Shown one piece after another: positions 51,788-61,608 of a stretch of DNA of 64,000 nucleotides. A program made the translations under genes and the position numbers. Source of the stretch: Synechococcus sp. BL107 (GTDB taxonomy: Bacteria > Cyanobacteriota > Cyanobacteriia > PCC-6307 > Cyanobiaceae); the NCBI RefSeq assembly GCF_000153805.1, contig NZ_DS022298.1, forward strand, positions 1,554,827 to 1,618,826, written 5' to 3'. The notes under the pieces are model-generated. The model had not been told where the DNA came from. It ran no database searches and worked only from the letters and a program-made list of their open reading frames with translations. Each line of letters begins with the position of its first letter. Positions within the stretch are counted from its first letter, which is position 1.

Positions 51788-51911
51788 GCTCTGAGAGCCG
51801 TCGACGACTGATGCCAGTGTGAGCATCTAGACGGTCGTCTGCTGCATATTCAGAGGGTTGTGTCAGGGATGGAGGATGGATGTCCTGCCGCTCCAGTTCA
51901 CAACATGGGGA

Positions 51912-53207
51912 TCAGATCACAGTTCCATCCTGGATCGTGGCGTTCTTCTGAACAACAACAATTCCATTGCGAATGTAGAAGCCAAGGTCAGAACGATCGG
52001 CTTCTTCCACGTGATCCTTGTTGATGATCGAAACGTTGGAACCGATTCGAGTGTTCTTGTCGAGAATTGCCCGTTTCACTGTTGTACCTGGCCCAACACC
52101 AACGGGTATACCTCCCTTCTGACGAATGGCTTCCCGCTCATCATTCGATTCAAAGAAATCGGCGCCCATGACCAACGTGTCTTGCAACACAACGTCGGTT
52201 TCAACACGGCTTCGTACACCTAATACACAGTGATTAATGCTGCAGGATTTGAGAATGGAACCCTCACCAATAATTGAATTAACGATCTGAGCATCAACTA
52301 ATTTGCTAGGGGGTAAATAGCGGGGACGGGTATAGATCGGGAACTTCTCGTCGTAAAAACTAAATGGAGGAGTGGGCTGCTGTGTTAAGGCAAGGTTAGC
52401 CTCATAAAAAGCACCGATGGTTCCAATATCCTCCCAATAATCATCAAAGACGTAACTTTGAAGCTTGTCACCACGCTTCAACGCCTCGGGAATGATTTCT
52501 TTTCCGAAGTCTTTATGGCCAGGATGCTTATCTAGAAGATCAAACAGGGTTTCGCGACTAAACACGTAAATCCCCATAGACGCTAAATAGGGACGTTCTT
52601 GAGCGGATTCGGGACTCAAACCAAACCGTGAAGTATCAACAGCCATTTCCAGTAGCGAGTCGCCTTTAGGCTTCTCGCGAAACTCTTGGATGTTTCCTTC
52701 ACTATCCGTACGCATCAGGCCAAATGATTCGGCCTGCTTTGCATCAACAGGAAGAGCGGCAACGGTGAGTTTTGCGCCAGTGCGTCTGTGATGTTCGAGG
52801 AACAAGCTGTAATCCATGCGGTACAACTGGTCACCGGACAAAATCAAGTACTCATCAACATCCCATTCCTGAAAAAGCCACTGATATTTACGAACAGCAT
52901 CGGCTGTTCCTTCGAACCAAGTAGGACTGTCGGGAGTTTGTTGAGCAGCAAGGACTTCAACAAAACCCCCGCCAAAAGAATTGGAAAGATTAAATGTTTG
53001 ACTTAAGTGACGATTGAGTGATGCGCTGTTGAACTGCGTCATCACGTACATCTTGTGGATGTCGGAATTAATGCAGTTGCTAATGGGAATATCGATCAGC
53101 CGATATTTGCCTGCCAAAGGCACTGCGGGCTTGGCCCGCATCTTGGTAAGGGGATAGAGGCGGGTACCAGCACCACCGCCAAGAATAATCGCCAGAACTC
53201 TCTTCAT
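51912..53207 (-). CDS. glgC: Glucose-1-phosphate adenylyltransferase (ADP-glucose pyrophosphorylase)
   Basis: GlgC makes ADP-glucose for glycogen synthesis and is the allosteric control point (3-phosphoglycerate activates, phosphate inhibits). From the ATG at 53207 ([20 protein letters not shown]) it is 431 residues. Marks: [20 protein letters not shown] (substrate loop with Lys), [23 protein letters not shown] and the C-terminal beta-helix with [12 protein letters not shown]. An upstream frame to 53267 is not similar and is left out. It lies 124 bases upstream of gnd and 121 bases after hemA. Confidence 0.96.
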   Translation of the reverse strand: MKRVLAIILGGGAGTRLYPLTKMRAKPAVPLAGKYRLIDIPISNCINSDIHKMYVMTQFNSASLNRHLSQTFNLSNSFGGGFVEVLAAQQTPDSPTWFEGTADAVRKYQWLFQEWDVDEYLILSGDQLYRMDYSLFLEHHRRTGAKLTVAALPVDAKQAESFGLMRTDSEGNIQEFREKPKGDSLLEMAVDTSRFGLSPESAQERPYLASMGIYVFSRETLFDLLDKHPGHKDFGKEIIPEALKRGDKLQSYVFDDYWEDIGTIGAFYEANLALTQQPTPPFSFYDEKFPIYTRPRYLPPSKLVDAQIVNSIIGEGSILKSCSINHCVLGVRSRVETDVVLQDTLVMGADFFESNDEREAIRQKGGIPVGVGPGTTVKRAILDKNTRIGSNVSIINKDHVEEADRSDLGFYIRNGIVVVQKNATIQDGTVI

Positions 53208-53328
53208 GCCGCTACCCAACTCGGCGTTGCCGCAAGAACTTACCGGAGATTTGGAACATAAAACCAACCTTGGACATGAATCCGACGAGATTGCTGGGAA
53301 TCAACTCTGGACAGACCCAATTCTTTGG

Positions 53329-54627
53329 TCAAGAAGGGTCGAGATCGAAGAGTCGCTCGACGGTACGAAGCGCCTGTTGACGCTCGCTACGGGCTTGTGA
53401 GGCTCTTAATTGCGTAACCGGTGTGTGGAGAATTTTATTGATAATGCCCTTGCTTAAGGCCTCGACAACCTTGCGCTCACGGGCTGAAAAGTCGGGCCCC
53501 ATACGACTGAGGGCTTTTTGCAACTCCTCAGTGCGAATCGTTTCCATCGACGAACGCAATTGATTAATGGTGGGAACCGCTTCAAGGCTGTCCCACCAGT
53601 CAAGGAACTGTTGAGCTTCATCCTGCAGGAGAAGCTCAGCCTCGCGTGCGATGGCCTGCCGTGCCTCCTGGTTTCTTGCAACAACTTCTTCGAGGTCGTC
53701 CACATCATGGGATTCCACGCCATCTACGTTCGCCGCATCAGCGGCAACGTTGCGGGGCACCCCGATATCTATTAAGCGAAGCTGACTGCGTCGATTGAGT
53801 GGCTTGAGTCTCGCTGAATCGATAATTGGATCTTCAGCCGCTGTGCTGGTGAAGACAAGAGAGCAAGTACTGAGGAACGTATCAAGTTCCGTTAGGGGCC
53901 TGCATTGAACAGATAAATCCGGAAAGTCCTTGGCGAGACGTTCAGCTGTTTCAACGGTTCGATTCACAAGAACAACACCTGAAGCGCCCTTGGACTGCAA
54001 GTGCTGCAGGAGAAGTCGACTCATTCGTCCCGCTCCCACAACAGCAATCTGCTCACTTTCAAGGGTGACCAAGTCGTCGACACCACGCGACTGGCCCAAC
54101 TTGAGTTGCGCAAGTTCAACAGCCGCAGAGCTAATTGATACGGCGCCAGTTCCTAAATTTGTTTCACTGCGAACTTTCTTTCCAGTCGTTACGGCTTGCG
54201 TAAGCAATCGATTCAAAATTGGGCCCAAGGATTTGTGTTCCTGGCCGAGACGCATCATCTTTTTAACCTGGGAAAGAATCTGGCCTTCTCCAAGTACAAG
54301 ACTGTCTAAACCGGCAGCAACCCTTAGCAAATGATCAACCGCATCTTGATGATGAAAGTTGAATAAATGAGGAGACAATTCTCCAGTTTGTAAACCAGAG
54401 TGATTGCTTAAAAATTGATTGACGGCGCCAACGCCAAGTTCAGGGTGGCGAACCAATGTGTATATCTCAAGCCGATTACAGGTGCTGAGGATTGAGGCCT
54501 CAAGCACCTGGTCGTTTCCACGAAGGGTTTGGAGAGACATTTCCATGCTCTGCTCAGGAATACTGAGCCGTTCCCGGATTTCCACCGGAGCCGTTCGATG
54601 ACTGAGGCCGACGACGGCAATATGCAT
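53329..54627 (-). CDS. hemA: Glutamyl-tRNA reductase
   Basis: HemA reduces Glu-tRNA to glutamate-1-semialdehyde, the first committed and usually rate-limiting step of tetrapyrrole (chlorophyll and heme) synthesis. The 432-residue product has VVGLSHRTAPVEIRERLSIP, the nucleophile Cys50 in ILSTCNRLEIYTLV, VLGEGQILSQVKKM and the NADPH loop VVGAGRMSRLLLQHLQSKG. The C-terminal dimerisation helix is intact. It lies 30 bases after the glpX stop on the same strand. The pairing of Calvin cycle and tetrapyrrole genes here is conserved in picocyanobacteria as far as I recall. Confidence 0.96.
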   Translation of the reverse strand: MHIAVVGLSHRTAPVEIRERLSIPEQSMEMSLQTLRGNDQVLEASILSTCNRLEIYTLVRHPELGVGAVNQFLSNHSGLQTGELSPHLFNFHHQDAVDHLLRVAAGLDSLVLGEGQILSQVKKMMRLGQEHKSLGPILNRLLTQAVTTGKKVRSETNLGTGAVSISSAAVELAQLKLGQSRGVDDLVTLESEQIAVVGAGRMSRLLLQHLQSKGASGVVLVNRTVETAERLAKDFPDLSVQCRPLTELDTFLSTCSLVFTSTAAEDPIIDSARLKPLNRRSQLRLIDIGVPRNVAADAANVDGVESHDVDDLEEVVARNQEARQAIAREAELLLQDEAQQFLDWWDSLEAVPTINQLRSSMETIRTEELQKALSRMGPDFSARERKVVEALSKGIINKILHTPVTQLRASQARSERQQALRTVERLFDLDPS

Positions 54628-54657
54628 GGAAATGTTCCTCTCAACCGTATTGGGCGA

Positions 54658-55662
54658 TTAGTTCAAAGCGATGCTTTGAGCTCCATCCTTCATGTGGATG
54701 GTGGTGGTGAAACTGCAGGTGTTGTTCATGTTGCTGATGATCAAGCTGCTTGTGCGCGTGCAATCAGCTTCGAACTTGACACCGTTGAAGAGAAGGCCAT
54801 CAGTGATGCCACTGCCAGCAAAAACAACATGTTCGCCGCAAGCGAGCTCCGAGGCTTCGTACACCTTATCTGGGTCAGTGATGCCCATTTCAGCAAGACG
54901 CTGCAAGTTGCCTTCCTTCGTCATGTCTGCCCACTCAGAAGTTTGAGCAATGGCAGGGTCATAGACCAACTGTCCTTGGAAGTGACCACCCAACGCGCGC
55001 ATGGCGGCAGCAGAAATCACACCTTCGGGAGCAGCTCCAATACCCATCAAGCAATGGGTACCCGTACCAGCAAAACCACAGGCAATCGCTGCCTGAACAT
55101 CGCCATCAGAAATGGGCTGGATGCGAGCACCGGTTGCGCGAATTTCAGCGATCAAATCCTTGTGACGGGCGCGATCCATCACGACGATGGTGAGCTCATC
55201 AGGAGCAAGGCCCAGGCACTCGCTCAGAATTTTGATGTTTTCAGTGGCGGATTTACGGATATCAACCTTGCCCTTTGCAGCTGGTGGTGCTGCCAGCTTC
55301 TTCATATAGAAGTCGGGAGCATTAAATAGACCACCACGGTCGGAAGCAGCCAGAACTGCCATCGAGCCACGCTGGCTGTAGGCACAAAGGTTGGTGCCTT
55401 CGCAGGGGTCCACAGCGAAATCAACCCCAGGACCGTTGCCCGTTCCTACTTCTTCCCCGATGTAGAGCATGGGAGCTTCGTCGCGCTCACCCTCACCGAT
55501 CACAATCTTGCCCTGCATGTTGATCTTGTTCATGCGCTTACGCATCGCATCAACGGCAAGGGCATCAGCCTCGTCCTTCAGGCCTTTGCCGGAGAGCGTG
55601 GCGGAAGCAATGGCGGCCTGCTCGACGATCTCGAGAATTTCCTGAATAAGCGACTGATCCAC
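54658..55662 (-). CDS. glpX: Class II fructose-1,6-/sedoheptulose-1,7-bisphosphatase
   Basis: The bifunctional Calvin cycle phosphatase of cyanobacteria, GlpX type. The 334-residue product shows [36 protein letters not shown] with acidic metal ligands, [20 protein letters not shown] with Asp, and [20 protein letters not shown]. It starts at an ATG with [20 protein letters not shown]. It heads the minus-strand group glpX-hemA-glgC-gnd-pgl; regulation by redox or light is expected from the family but no site is read here. Confidence 0.95.
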   Translation of the reverse strand: MDQSLIQEILEIVEQAAIASATLSGKGLKDEADALAVDAMRKRMNKINMQGKIVIGEGERDEAPMLYIGEEVGTGNGPGVDFAVDPCEGTNLCAYSQRGSMAVLAASDRGGLFNAPDFYMKKLAAPPAAKGKVDIRKSATENIKILSECLGLAPDELTIVVMDRARHKDLIAEIRATGARIQPISDGDVQAAIACGFAGTGTHCLMGIGAAPEGVISAAAMRALGGHFQGQLVYDPAIAQTSEWADMTKEGNLQRLAEMGITDPDKVYEASELACGEHVVFAGSGITDGLLFNGVKFEADCTRTSSLIISNMNNTCSFTTTIHMKDGAQSIALN

Positions 55663-56441
55663 GGGACTCCGGATAATTAGGGTAATTGGGCTAGCGAGAA
55701 GTGCTGACAGGGCAGTTGGCCCATGCCGCAGTCGATCTCGGCTTAGAAGCGCGGCTCACTGTATCAGCGATACCCCAGTCTCAGCAGAGAGGAGAAGCCT
55801 CAAAAAAAAACTCAACGCACTTTTACCTTGTGAGTGAAACGAATAGCGAGTCAGCAGCTCACCCCCGGGCAGAGATTTGAAAGAATTAGAGAGATCCCAG
55901 GGTATTTCCAATCTCCACAAAAACTTCGACAATGACTTGTAATATTGGTGAAAGGAGGCAAGCTCAAAAGAGCAGATAAAGCTGGATTAATCGCCCTAAA
56001 AGACATTCAAAACTAATCACAGACAAATCAATGGATAGTTCAATTTGACAGCACAAGGATTACAGCCTTTCCCTAAATGAAAGCATCAGGCAAATGAATC
56101 TTACAATAATTTCAATCCCTATATATTCAAGCTTAGAGCATAATCAAAGAGCAAAATATTTCCATGCAGCCAATGCAAATCGCATGAATGGAATTCATCA
56201 AACAGAGAAGTAAGCATTCAAAATCAAATTCTAATGCATAAACAAATAAGGATCTAAACAAAATAAAGTCATAAGAACCACAGCCGAATGCCCATCTCTA
56301 AACGACGAGCAAACGAACCTCACCCATCGTGGTTTGATCGAAAACAGACCTTGTCGCAGCAGGGGTAAGACGGCGACAGCAAGCCAGAAACATGCCTTAG
56401 TAATCGATGTAACATTGCTGGGTCAAACCGTTAGCGCTGCG
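55663..56441. other. 780-base divergent intergenic region between glpX and rpe
   Basis: The spacing between the divergent genes glpX and rpe is wide, and the middle (55,900-56,300) is strongly AT-rich. Promoters for both genes should lie here. The rpe frame stays open from 56334, but that extension has no similarity. No terminator, tRNA or repeated unit is seen. An unannotated small RNA is possible but not supported. Confidence 0.5.
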
Positions 56442-57107
56442 ATGTCCGCCAAAAGTCTTGTCGTCTCTCCGTCAATTCTCTCAGCCGATTTTTCGAAACT
56501 CGGTGCTGAGGTGGAGGCCGTCGACAAGGCAGGTGCTGACTGGATTCACGTAGATGTGATGGATGGTCGTTTTGTGCCCAACATCACCATTGGCCCGTTG
56601 ATCGTTGAGGCTCTGCGCCCTGTGACACAGAAGCCCCTCGATGTTCACTTGATGATTGTGGAGCCTGAAAAATACGTACCGGATTTTGCCAAGGCTGGCG
56701 CAGACATTATTTCTGTTCAGGTCGAGGCATGCCCTCACCTTCATCGCAACCTGGGCCAGATCAAAGATCTAGGCAAGAAAGCCGGTGCCGTACTGAACCC
56801 TGGCACCCCACTCGACACACTGGAATATTGCCTGGAGCTTTGTGATCTGGTGCTCATCATGAGCGTTAACCCAGGTTTTGGCGGACAAAGCTTTATCGAG
56901 AATCAGGTGCAAAAAATCAGTGATCTGCGCAAGATGTGCGATGCACGGGGCTTAGATCCTTGGATTGAAGTCGACGGCGGCATCAAAGGATCGAATGCAT
57001 GGAAAGTGATCGAAGCGGGTGCCAATGCCATTGTTTCTGGCTCCGGTGTGTTCAACCAACCCGATTACGCCAAGGCGATCGAAGGCATTCGTACGAGCAA
57101 GCGTTAG
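56442..57107 (+). CDS. rpe: Ribulose-phosphate 3-epimerase
   Basis: Rpe interconverts ribulose 5-phosphate and xylulose 5-phosphate in the Calvin and pentose phosphate cycles. From the ATG at 56442 ([20 protein letters not shown]) it is 221 residues. Marks: [20 protein letters not shown] with the metal-binding His/Asp, [50 protein letters not shown] with the second Asp, and VSGSGVFN. The in-frame start at 56334 adds 36 residues without similarity. It is a single gene followed by a GC-rich hairpin at 57140-57169. Confidence 0.96.
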   Translation: MSAKSLVVSPSILSADFSKLGAEVEAVDKAGADWIHVDVMDGRFVPNITIGPLIVEALRPVTQKPLDVHLMIVEPEKYVPDFAKAGADIISVQVEACPHLHRNLGQIKDLGKKAGAVLNPGTPLDTLEYCLELCDLVLIMSVNPGFGGQSFIENQVQKISDLRKMCDARGLDPWIEVDGGIKGSNAWKVIEAGANAIVSGSGVFNQPDYAKAIEGIRTSKR

Positions 57108-57139
57108 TCGCAGCACTTACGCCACCAAGCAAATCAATT

Positions 57140-57169
57140 CGTTCTGCTCTAGATATCTAGGGCAGAACG
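57140..57169 (+). promoter_or_regulatory. Long hairpin downstream of rpe without a T-run
   Basis: CGTTCTGCTCTAG and CTAGGGCAGAACG form a 13-bp stem (one G-T pair) around the loop ATAT. The following bases are TCAAATCAGC, so this is not a classical terminator. It could protect the rpe transcript end or act as a bidirectional stop. Confidence 0.55.
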
Positions 57170-57369
57170 TCAAATCAGCTTGACCCTCCATGTGAATCGC
57201 AGGAGATGTTGATTAATTCATTCCTTTTTTCATCATCAGGGCCACCATCTCTGATTGAACCAAGCCGTTCACCCAATAATTCCCCCATCTTGACAATAAA
57301 ACCCTAAAAATTCTAGCGAGAAAAATTACTAGTGAAGTTGTTTATCAGACCACAAAAAATTCAACCCAT

Positions 57370-57582
57370 TCAATTCCCGTATTTCCTCATAAATGTGTCG
57401 AGAGTATAATATTCTTGATCCGTAGATGTCTCCTGGATAAGCTCTGGCAACGTCTTTTTCAACATGGCATTCCGATACTCATCATAACTCAAATCAGATG
57501 CTGGATTAAAAGTCTTTTGCGTGAATAGTGCTTCATACTCATTGCACAACGCGTCGACAATTTGTTCAACCGTATATAACAT
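57370..57582 (-). CDS. Small hypothetical protein (70 aa)
   Basis: A 70-residue acidic, helical protein: MLYTVEQIVDALCNEYEALF, then PASDLSYDEYRNAMLKKTL and an end TFMRKYGN. Protein-like composition but no motif. It is alone in an AT-rich stretch between rpe and the lpt operon, and this pattern of isolated small acidic orphans is frequent in the accessory parts of this window. Confidence 0.5.
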   Translation of the reverse strand: MLYTVEQIVDALCNEYEALFTQKTFNPASDLSYDEYRNAMLKKTLPELIQETSTDQEYYTLDTFMRKYGN

Positions 57583-57938
57583 AAGGATTCAGCAGAAACA
57601 AAGTCCAAGACACTTCAAATTTACAATAAAAGAGAATAAGCAACGCGGCAAACGAGCTACAAGTTAAAACCCCGGAGCATCTTTAGGTTAAGAGAACAAT
57701 CAAGGGCAAATGATACAGAGTCAATCGCTAAAAAAAAACCTCAGACACACAACGCTACTCTCGAAGGAGTCAAAAAAAGATGCTACCGCGAAAATAATTG
57801 ACACAAAAATTACCTACAATGATAGATTCGAAGATAAAAAATGTATTCCCGTGAATCAAGGCAATAAGTAAAAACAGTTTGGCCTCCAAACAGTCGGGAT
57901 TGATTGTCTAACAGGAATGAGCTGGAGAAAATAAAGTC
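57583..57938. other. AT-rich intergenic region before the ccsA gene
   Basis: About 355 bases, strongly AT-rich, downstream (minus strand) of ccsA. I find no coding frame, no repeated unit and no terminator with a clear stem. Confidence 0.5.
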
Positions 57939-58853
57939 TCAGAAGAACCACCCATAACTATGCAAACCAATACCTAAAAGATTGACACCGATATAGCAAA
58001 CAGCAATCACAATTAACCCAACAACAGCAACAAGAGCAGGGCGACGCCCCTGCCACCCACGACTAAGGCGCGTGTGCAAATAAGCTGCATAGACCAACCA
58101 ACAGATCAAGGCCCAGGTTTCTTTTGGATCCCAGCTCCAATAACTACCCCAAGCTTCATTAGCCCAGACAGCACCACTAATGATGCCAACAGTTAACATT
58201 AAAAAACCGACAGTTATTGTTCGATAACTCAAACTATCCAATTGCTCATTGGTACTGAGTTCAACCGATTGAAGCTGCAAGAGACCCGATTGAGGAGTGG
58301 TAACTGCCTGGCGAAATCCACCACTGCCGATGGAACTGCTTCGTAGTTCCAACGCTTCGCCGCGATCCATCACCAAAACAGCTAACGACAGCAACGAACC
58401 CACCAGTAGGGCGGCATAGCTCACCATGATCACACTGACATGCATCACCAACCAACTCGATCGCAAAGCGGGCACCAAAGGAGCTGCCGACTGCAACTGA
58501 TCAGGCAATGCAAAACTCGCAAACGCGATGCACCCCAAACCCATGGGTGTCGCTGCAGCAGCAACGATGGGTGATGGCCAGGCACGTTCGACAAGCAACT
58601 GCGTAAGGGTGCAGGCCCAGGCAAGGAAACAAAGGGATTCATACAGGTTGCTGATCGGGAAGTGACCCGACTGCCACCAGCGAAGAACGAGCTGGGCCGT
58701 CAGCAACAGATTCGCGACTGCTACAAGCAAACGAACAACACCTGGCCTGGTGTCGCTGGAGACTGACCAGAACGCTACGGGCAGTGCAATTAACAGAAGA
58801 ACAAAAGCCGCAAACCCAAGGCCTGTCACTAGTTCAAACGGAGCGTTCAACAA
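57939..58853 (-). CDS. ccsA: Cytochrome c biogenesis heme-handling protein CcsA (system II)
   Basis: CcsA/CcsB presents heme at the lumen side for attachment to apocytochromes. The 304-residue product has about eight hydrophobic helices. The WWD-type segment [20 protein letters not shown] is clear and is followed by the histidine in [10 protein letters not shown]. An upstream His-containing helix ([19 protein letters not shown]) and the C-terminal HSYGWFF complete the pattern. It is the last gene of the minus-strand operon with typA, DUF309, lptA, lptB and lptF (38-base gap to lptF). Naming varies between CcsA and CcsB. Confidence 0.93.
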   Translation of the reverse strand: MLNAPFELVTGLGFAAFVLLLIALPVAFWSVSSDTRPGVVRLLVAVANLLLTAQLVLRWWQSGHFPISNLYESLCFLAWACTLTQLLVERAWPSPIVAAAATPMGLGCIAFASFALPDQLQSAAPLVPALRSSWLVMHVSVIMVSYAALLVGSLLSLAVLVMDRGEALELRSSSIGSGGFRQAVTTPQSGLLQLQSVELSTNEQLDSLSYRTITVGFLMLTVGIISGAVWANEAWGSYWSWDPKETWALICWLVYAAYLHTRLSRGWQGRRPALVAVVGLIVIAVCYIGVNLLGIGLHSYGWFF

Positions 58854-58891
58854 ACCAAATCAAGGGGTAGTGATGAGTCTGGCGTGAATCG

Positions 58892-60046
58892 CTAGCGACT
58901 GGCCTGACGCAAAAGCAAACCACCAGCTCCAAGTGAGATGAGAACTGGAAGCCAAGCGGCAAAAAACGGTGGAAGGATTCCGCTCACGCCTAAAGAACTA
59001 AAACTAACGCTCAGAGCGTAATAACCAAGAATCAGAAGGATACTGACACCAAACCCCTGGCTTCGACTGGTGCGGGATCCAGGCCGTGCACCAAGACTGC
59101 TACCGATAAGGCCAAAGACGATGCACGCCATTGGAAAGGAGAATTTCTCTTGAATGCGAACTCTTAATTTACGTGCAGCTTTAATATTGCCGGCATCAGA
59201 TTCAATTTTTTCTGCAGAAATCGCCTGAGATAGAGTCATGTCATTGGCATCATCTGGCAATTTTGCAACTTGAAGAGGGCCGGAACTCAACGGATAAAAG
59301 TTTTCGTCAAAGGCCAACCGCGTCGTACTTCCGTTGGGATTCAACGTTAGAACTTGTCCATTAAAGAATTCCCACATGGCTTTTGCTTCGTTATACACAG
59401 CACGCTCTGCAATCCACATCTGGCGGTAATCGGCGCGGGAGAAGTCGAGAAGGGTGACATCCAACATTTCGCCTTGTTCAAAACGTCTTGCGTAAAACAA
59501 TTGGCGCAAGCCCCTAGAACTTGTTTCAGTTTTTGGATCATAAATTTTGCCAAAGCTGTTGAAAGTAATATCTTTTCCTTTCTCAGTGGCAAGGGCACGT
59601 CCAAGCCCCTTCTGCAACGTTATTTCAGCCTGGGTATTGGCTCTTGGAACAATGACATCATTAAATACAAACGTGAGGCCAGTTAGAAAGATTGATAGAG
59701 CTAAGGCGGGTACAACGAGTCGCGTGGTTGAAACACCAAGGCTACGAAGGGCCGTCAGCTCACTGTTCGATGACAACTTGCTGTAAGCAAGCAGCGTTGC
59801 GAACAAGGTCGCCATCGGTAGTGAGAGAACTAAAAAACTTGGAATATTCAGCAAGAGTAACTGCAACGCCACCAAGATCGGTAAACCATCAACAAGACGT
59901 CTTGCAAGCTCAAACATCACTCCAATGGAGAGCCCTAAAACCGTAAAAGAGGCAATGGCGAAGAGCAGTGGCGCAGCGATCTCTGCCAGTAACCACTGGT
60001 CGAGAAGAGGTATTTTATGAATCCAGCGGGTGAAGGTTCTGATCAC
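58892..60046 (-). CDS. LptF/LptG family LPS export permease
   Basis: A permease of the YjgP/YjgQ family, 384 residues. N-terminal helices (IAAPLLFAIASFTVLGLSIG, PILVALQLLLLNIPSFLVLSL in part) are followed by a large periplasmic beta-jellyroll (about 140-280). C-terminal helices PMACIVFGLIGSSLGA and FGVSILLILGYYALSV close it. Cyanobacteria often have one such permease in place of LptF plus LptG, presumably a homodimer. Its start overlaps the LptB stop by 4 bases and ccsA follows. It moves lipopolysaccharide from the inner membrane towards the LptA bridge. Confidence 0.87.
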   Translation of the reverse strand: MIRTFTRWIHKIPLLDQWLLAEIAAPLLFAIASFTVLGLSIGVMFELARRLVDGLPILVALQLLLLNIPSFLVLSLPMATLFATLLAYSKLSSNSELTALRSLGVSTTRLVVPALALSIFLTGLTFVFNDVIVPRANTQAEITLQKGLGRALATEKGKDITFNSFGKIYDPKTETSSRGLRQLFYARRFEQGEMLDVTLLDFSRADYRQMWIAERAVYNEAKAMWEFFNGQVLTLNPNGSTTRLAFDENFYPLSSGPLQVAKLPDDANDMTLSQAISAEKIESDAGNIKAARKLRVRIQEKFSFPMACIVFGLIGSSLGARPGSRTSRSQGFGVSILLILGYYALSVSFSSLGVSGILPPFFAAWLPVLISLGAGGLLLRQASR

Positions 60047-60771
60047 AGCTGAAAGTCCTCTCCCAAGTAGTAACGACGTACCAAAGGATCGTTCGAGACA
60101 TGCTCAGCCCGACCTGATGCCAAAATTGCACCATCGTTGAGGATTGTGGCTCGATCCGTAATCGCCAGCGTTTCCCTCACGTTGTGATCGGTGATCAAAA
60201 TTCCCATACCACGGTTCCGCAACGATTGAATCAAGCTCTGCAGATCGGCCACTGCCAGAGGATCAACACCCGCAAATGGTTCATCTAGAAGAAGATATTG
60301 AGGACCATCACGGCCAACCGCTAAAGCCCTTGCGACTTCACAGCGTCGACGCTCTCCACCGGACAGCTGAAAACCGCAGCGATCAATAAAATCATTGAGG
60401 TGAAACTCATCGATGAGTTGGTTGCGACGATCACGACGCTCTTTTGATGTTAAATCTGTTTGATCAAGGGCAAGATCAAGATTTTGCCGCACAGTAAGTT
60501 GCCGAAAAATACTAGCTTCTTGAGGCAAATAACCGATACCGCACCTCGCACGTTCTGGCATCGACAGTTCGGTGACTTCTTCACCATCCAGCAATACCTG
60601 ACCGACGTCGGGTCGAAGTAATCCAATCACAAGATTGAATGTAGTTGTTTTACCAGCGCCGTTCGGACCAAGCAGACCAACGACCTCTCCCGGTGACAGG
60701 TCGACATTGACGGACTTAACGAGCTGCCGCCCACCTAAAGAGATGGAGACATTTTGAAGCTCCAGACTCAT
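60043..60771 (-). CDS. lptB: LPS export ATPase LptB
   Basis: LptB powers LPS extraction. The 242-residue product has Walker A GLLGPNGAGKTTTFNLVIGL, Q-loop GIGYLPQEASIFRQLTV (the YLPQE.SIF pattern of LptB), signature LSGGERRRCEVARALA, Walker B QYLLLDEPFAGVDP and the end segment ITDHNVRETLAITDRATIL. It overlaps the LptA-like stop and the permease start by 4 bases each, so it is translationally coupled in the operon. Confidence 0.95.
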   Translation of the reverse strand: MSLELQNVSISLGGRQLVKSVNVDLSPGEVVGLLGPNGAGKTTTFNLVIGLLRPDVGQVLLDGEEVTELSMPERARCGIGYLPQEASIFRQLTVRQNLDLALDQTDLTSKERRDRRNQLIDEFHLNDFIDRCGFQLSGGERRRCEVARALAVGRDGPQYLLLDEPFAGVDPLAVADLQSLIQSLRNRGMGILITDHNVRETLAITDRATILNDGAILASGRAEHVSNDPLVRRYYLGEDFQL

Positions 60772-61202
60772 GGAATTACCTGGGTTGAATCATCTGCGTT
60801 AGTACCGAAACTCCATTGACTAAAGACTTGCTCATTCTCAGAAGGTGTCGCCAAGGCACGCTCATCAACCAAGGAATACACAATCCTATCGGCTTGAAGT
60901 AAGTCGCCATTCTTTTGCACAATATCAACATCTCCACTCAAGACAATGCTCTCTTCTTTGATGAAATATTGGGCCTGACGACCAGTGGCCACAATGCCAC
61001 GATCAATATGAATAAGACGAACATTTCCTTGAGCAGTCACAACTCCAATCGAGTTATCTGCAGTTTGCTGATCCGATTCAATCGTAATTAAACCAGTTTC
61101 AGTTGATTGTTGAGCCCTAACGATTACAGGAAAAAGCGATAACGAAGCCAGAAGACTAAGTGAACAAATATTTTTCAATCGGAGCGGCCCTAAAGCGTTC
61201 AC
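60768..61202 (-). CDS. lptA: LptA/OstA-like periplasmic LPS-transport protein
   Basis: A protein of about 144 residues if read from the GTG at 61202 (MNALGPLRLKNICSLSLLAS). A signal peptide (LKNICSLSLLASLSLFPVIV) precedes the OstA-like beta region: ITIESDQQTADNSIGVVTAQ, GNVRLIHIDRGIVATGRQAQ, EESIVLSGDVDIVQKNGDLL and ADRIVYSLVDERALATP. The frame is open to 61346, but that part overlaps DUF309 and lacks character, so the GTG is chosen (start uncertain). Stop overlaps lptB by 4 bases. It would bridge the periplasm for LPS. Confidence 0.82.
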   Translation of the reverse strand: MNALGPLRLKNICSLSLLASLSLFPVIVRAQQSTETGLITIESDQQTADNSIGVVTAQGNVRLIHIDRGIVATGRQAQYFIKEESIVLSGDVDIVQKNGDLLQADRIVYSLVDERALATPSENEQVFSQWSFGTNADDSTQVIP

Positions 61203-61239
61203 GCCACATGCAGCAAGATATTCGAATTTTAACCTTCTT

Positions 61240-61608
61240 TCAGTCGACAACCCGCAGAACGGGGACAGTGCACAACTCGGGATCCTCCTCGAGTTGAAGA
61301 GATCGAAGCCGCTGCTCAACACACGTACAAAGCCCTTTGATGTCAAGACCCAGATCAGGTGTTCCTGGACGTTTTAAACGGCCAAGAGCTTCTCCAAAAA
61401 GGATGGTTGCACCGCGACGATTGTCGCGCTGCAAATGGAGTTGAGCCACAGCAACTTGAAGAACACCTTGCAAGCACCGTCGATGGGGATCGGCAGTTTC
61501 ATGCCATAGCTCTTCAAAAACATCATGAGCGTCGTACCACTCACCGTCGTTGAAGAGTTCAACAGCTTTCTTAAAGCGGGGATCTGCTTGAGGACCCTCA
61601 ACCATCAA
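61240..61608 (-). CDS. DUF309 family protein
   Basis: A 122-residue alpha-helical protein of the DUF309 family. The family motif FNDGEWYDAHDVFEELWHET lies near residues 19-38, with paired His and Glu that may bind metal. A second helical block (RRCLQGVLQVAVAQLHLQRD) and NRRGATILFGEALGRLKR follow. Function unknown. It begins with two in-frame Met codons, and its start overlaps the typA stop by 4 bases, so it is coupled to the lpt/typA operon. Confidence 0.85.
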   Translation of the reverse strand: MMVEGPQADPRFKKAVELFNDGEWYDAHDVFEELWHETADPHRRCLQGVLQVAVAQLHLQRDNRRGATILFGEALGRLKRPGTPDLGLDIKGLCTCVEQRLRSLQLEEDPELCTVPVLRVVD

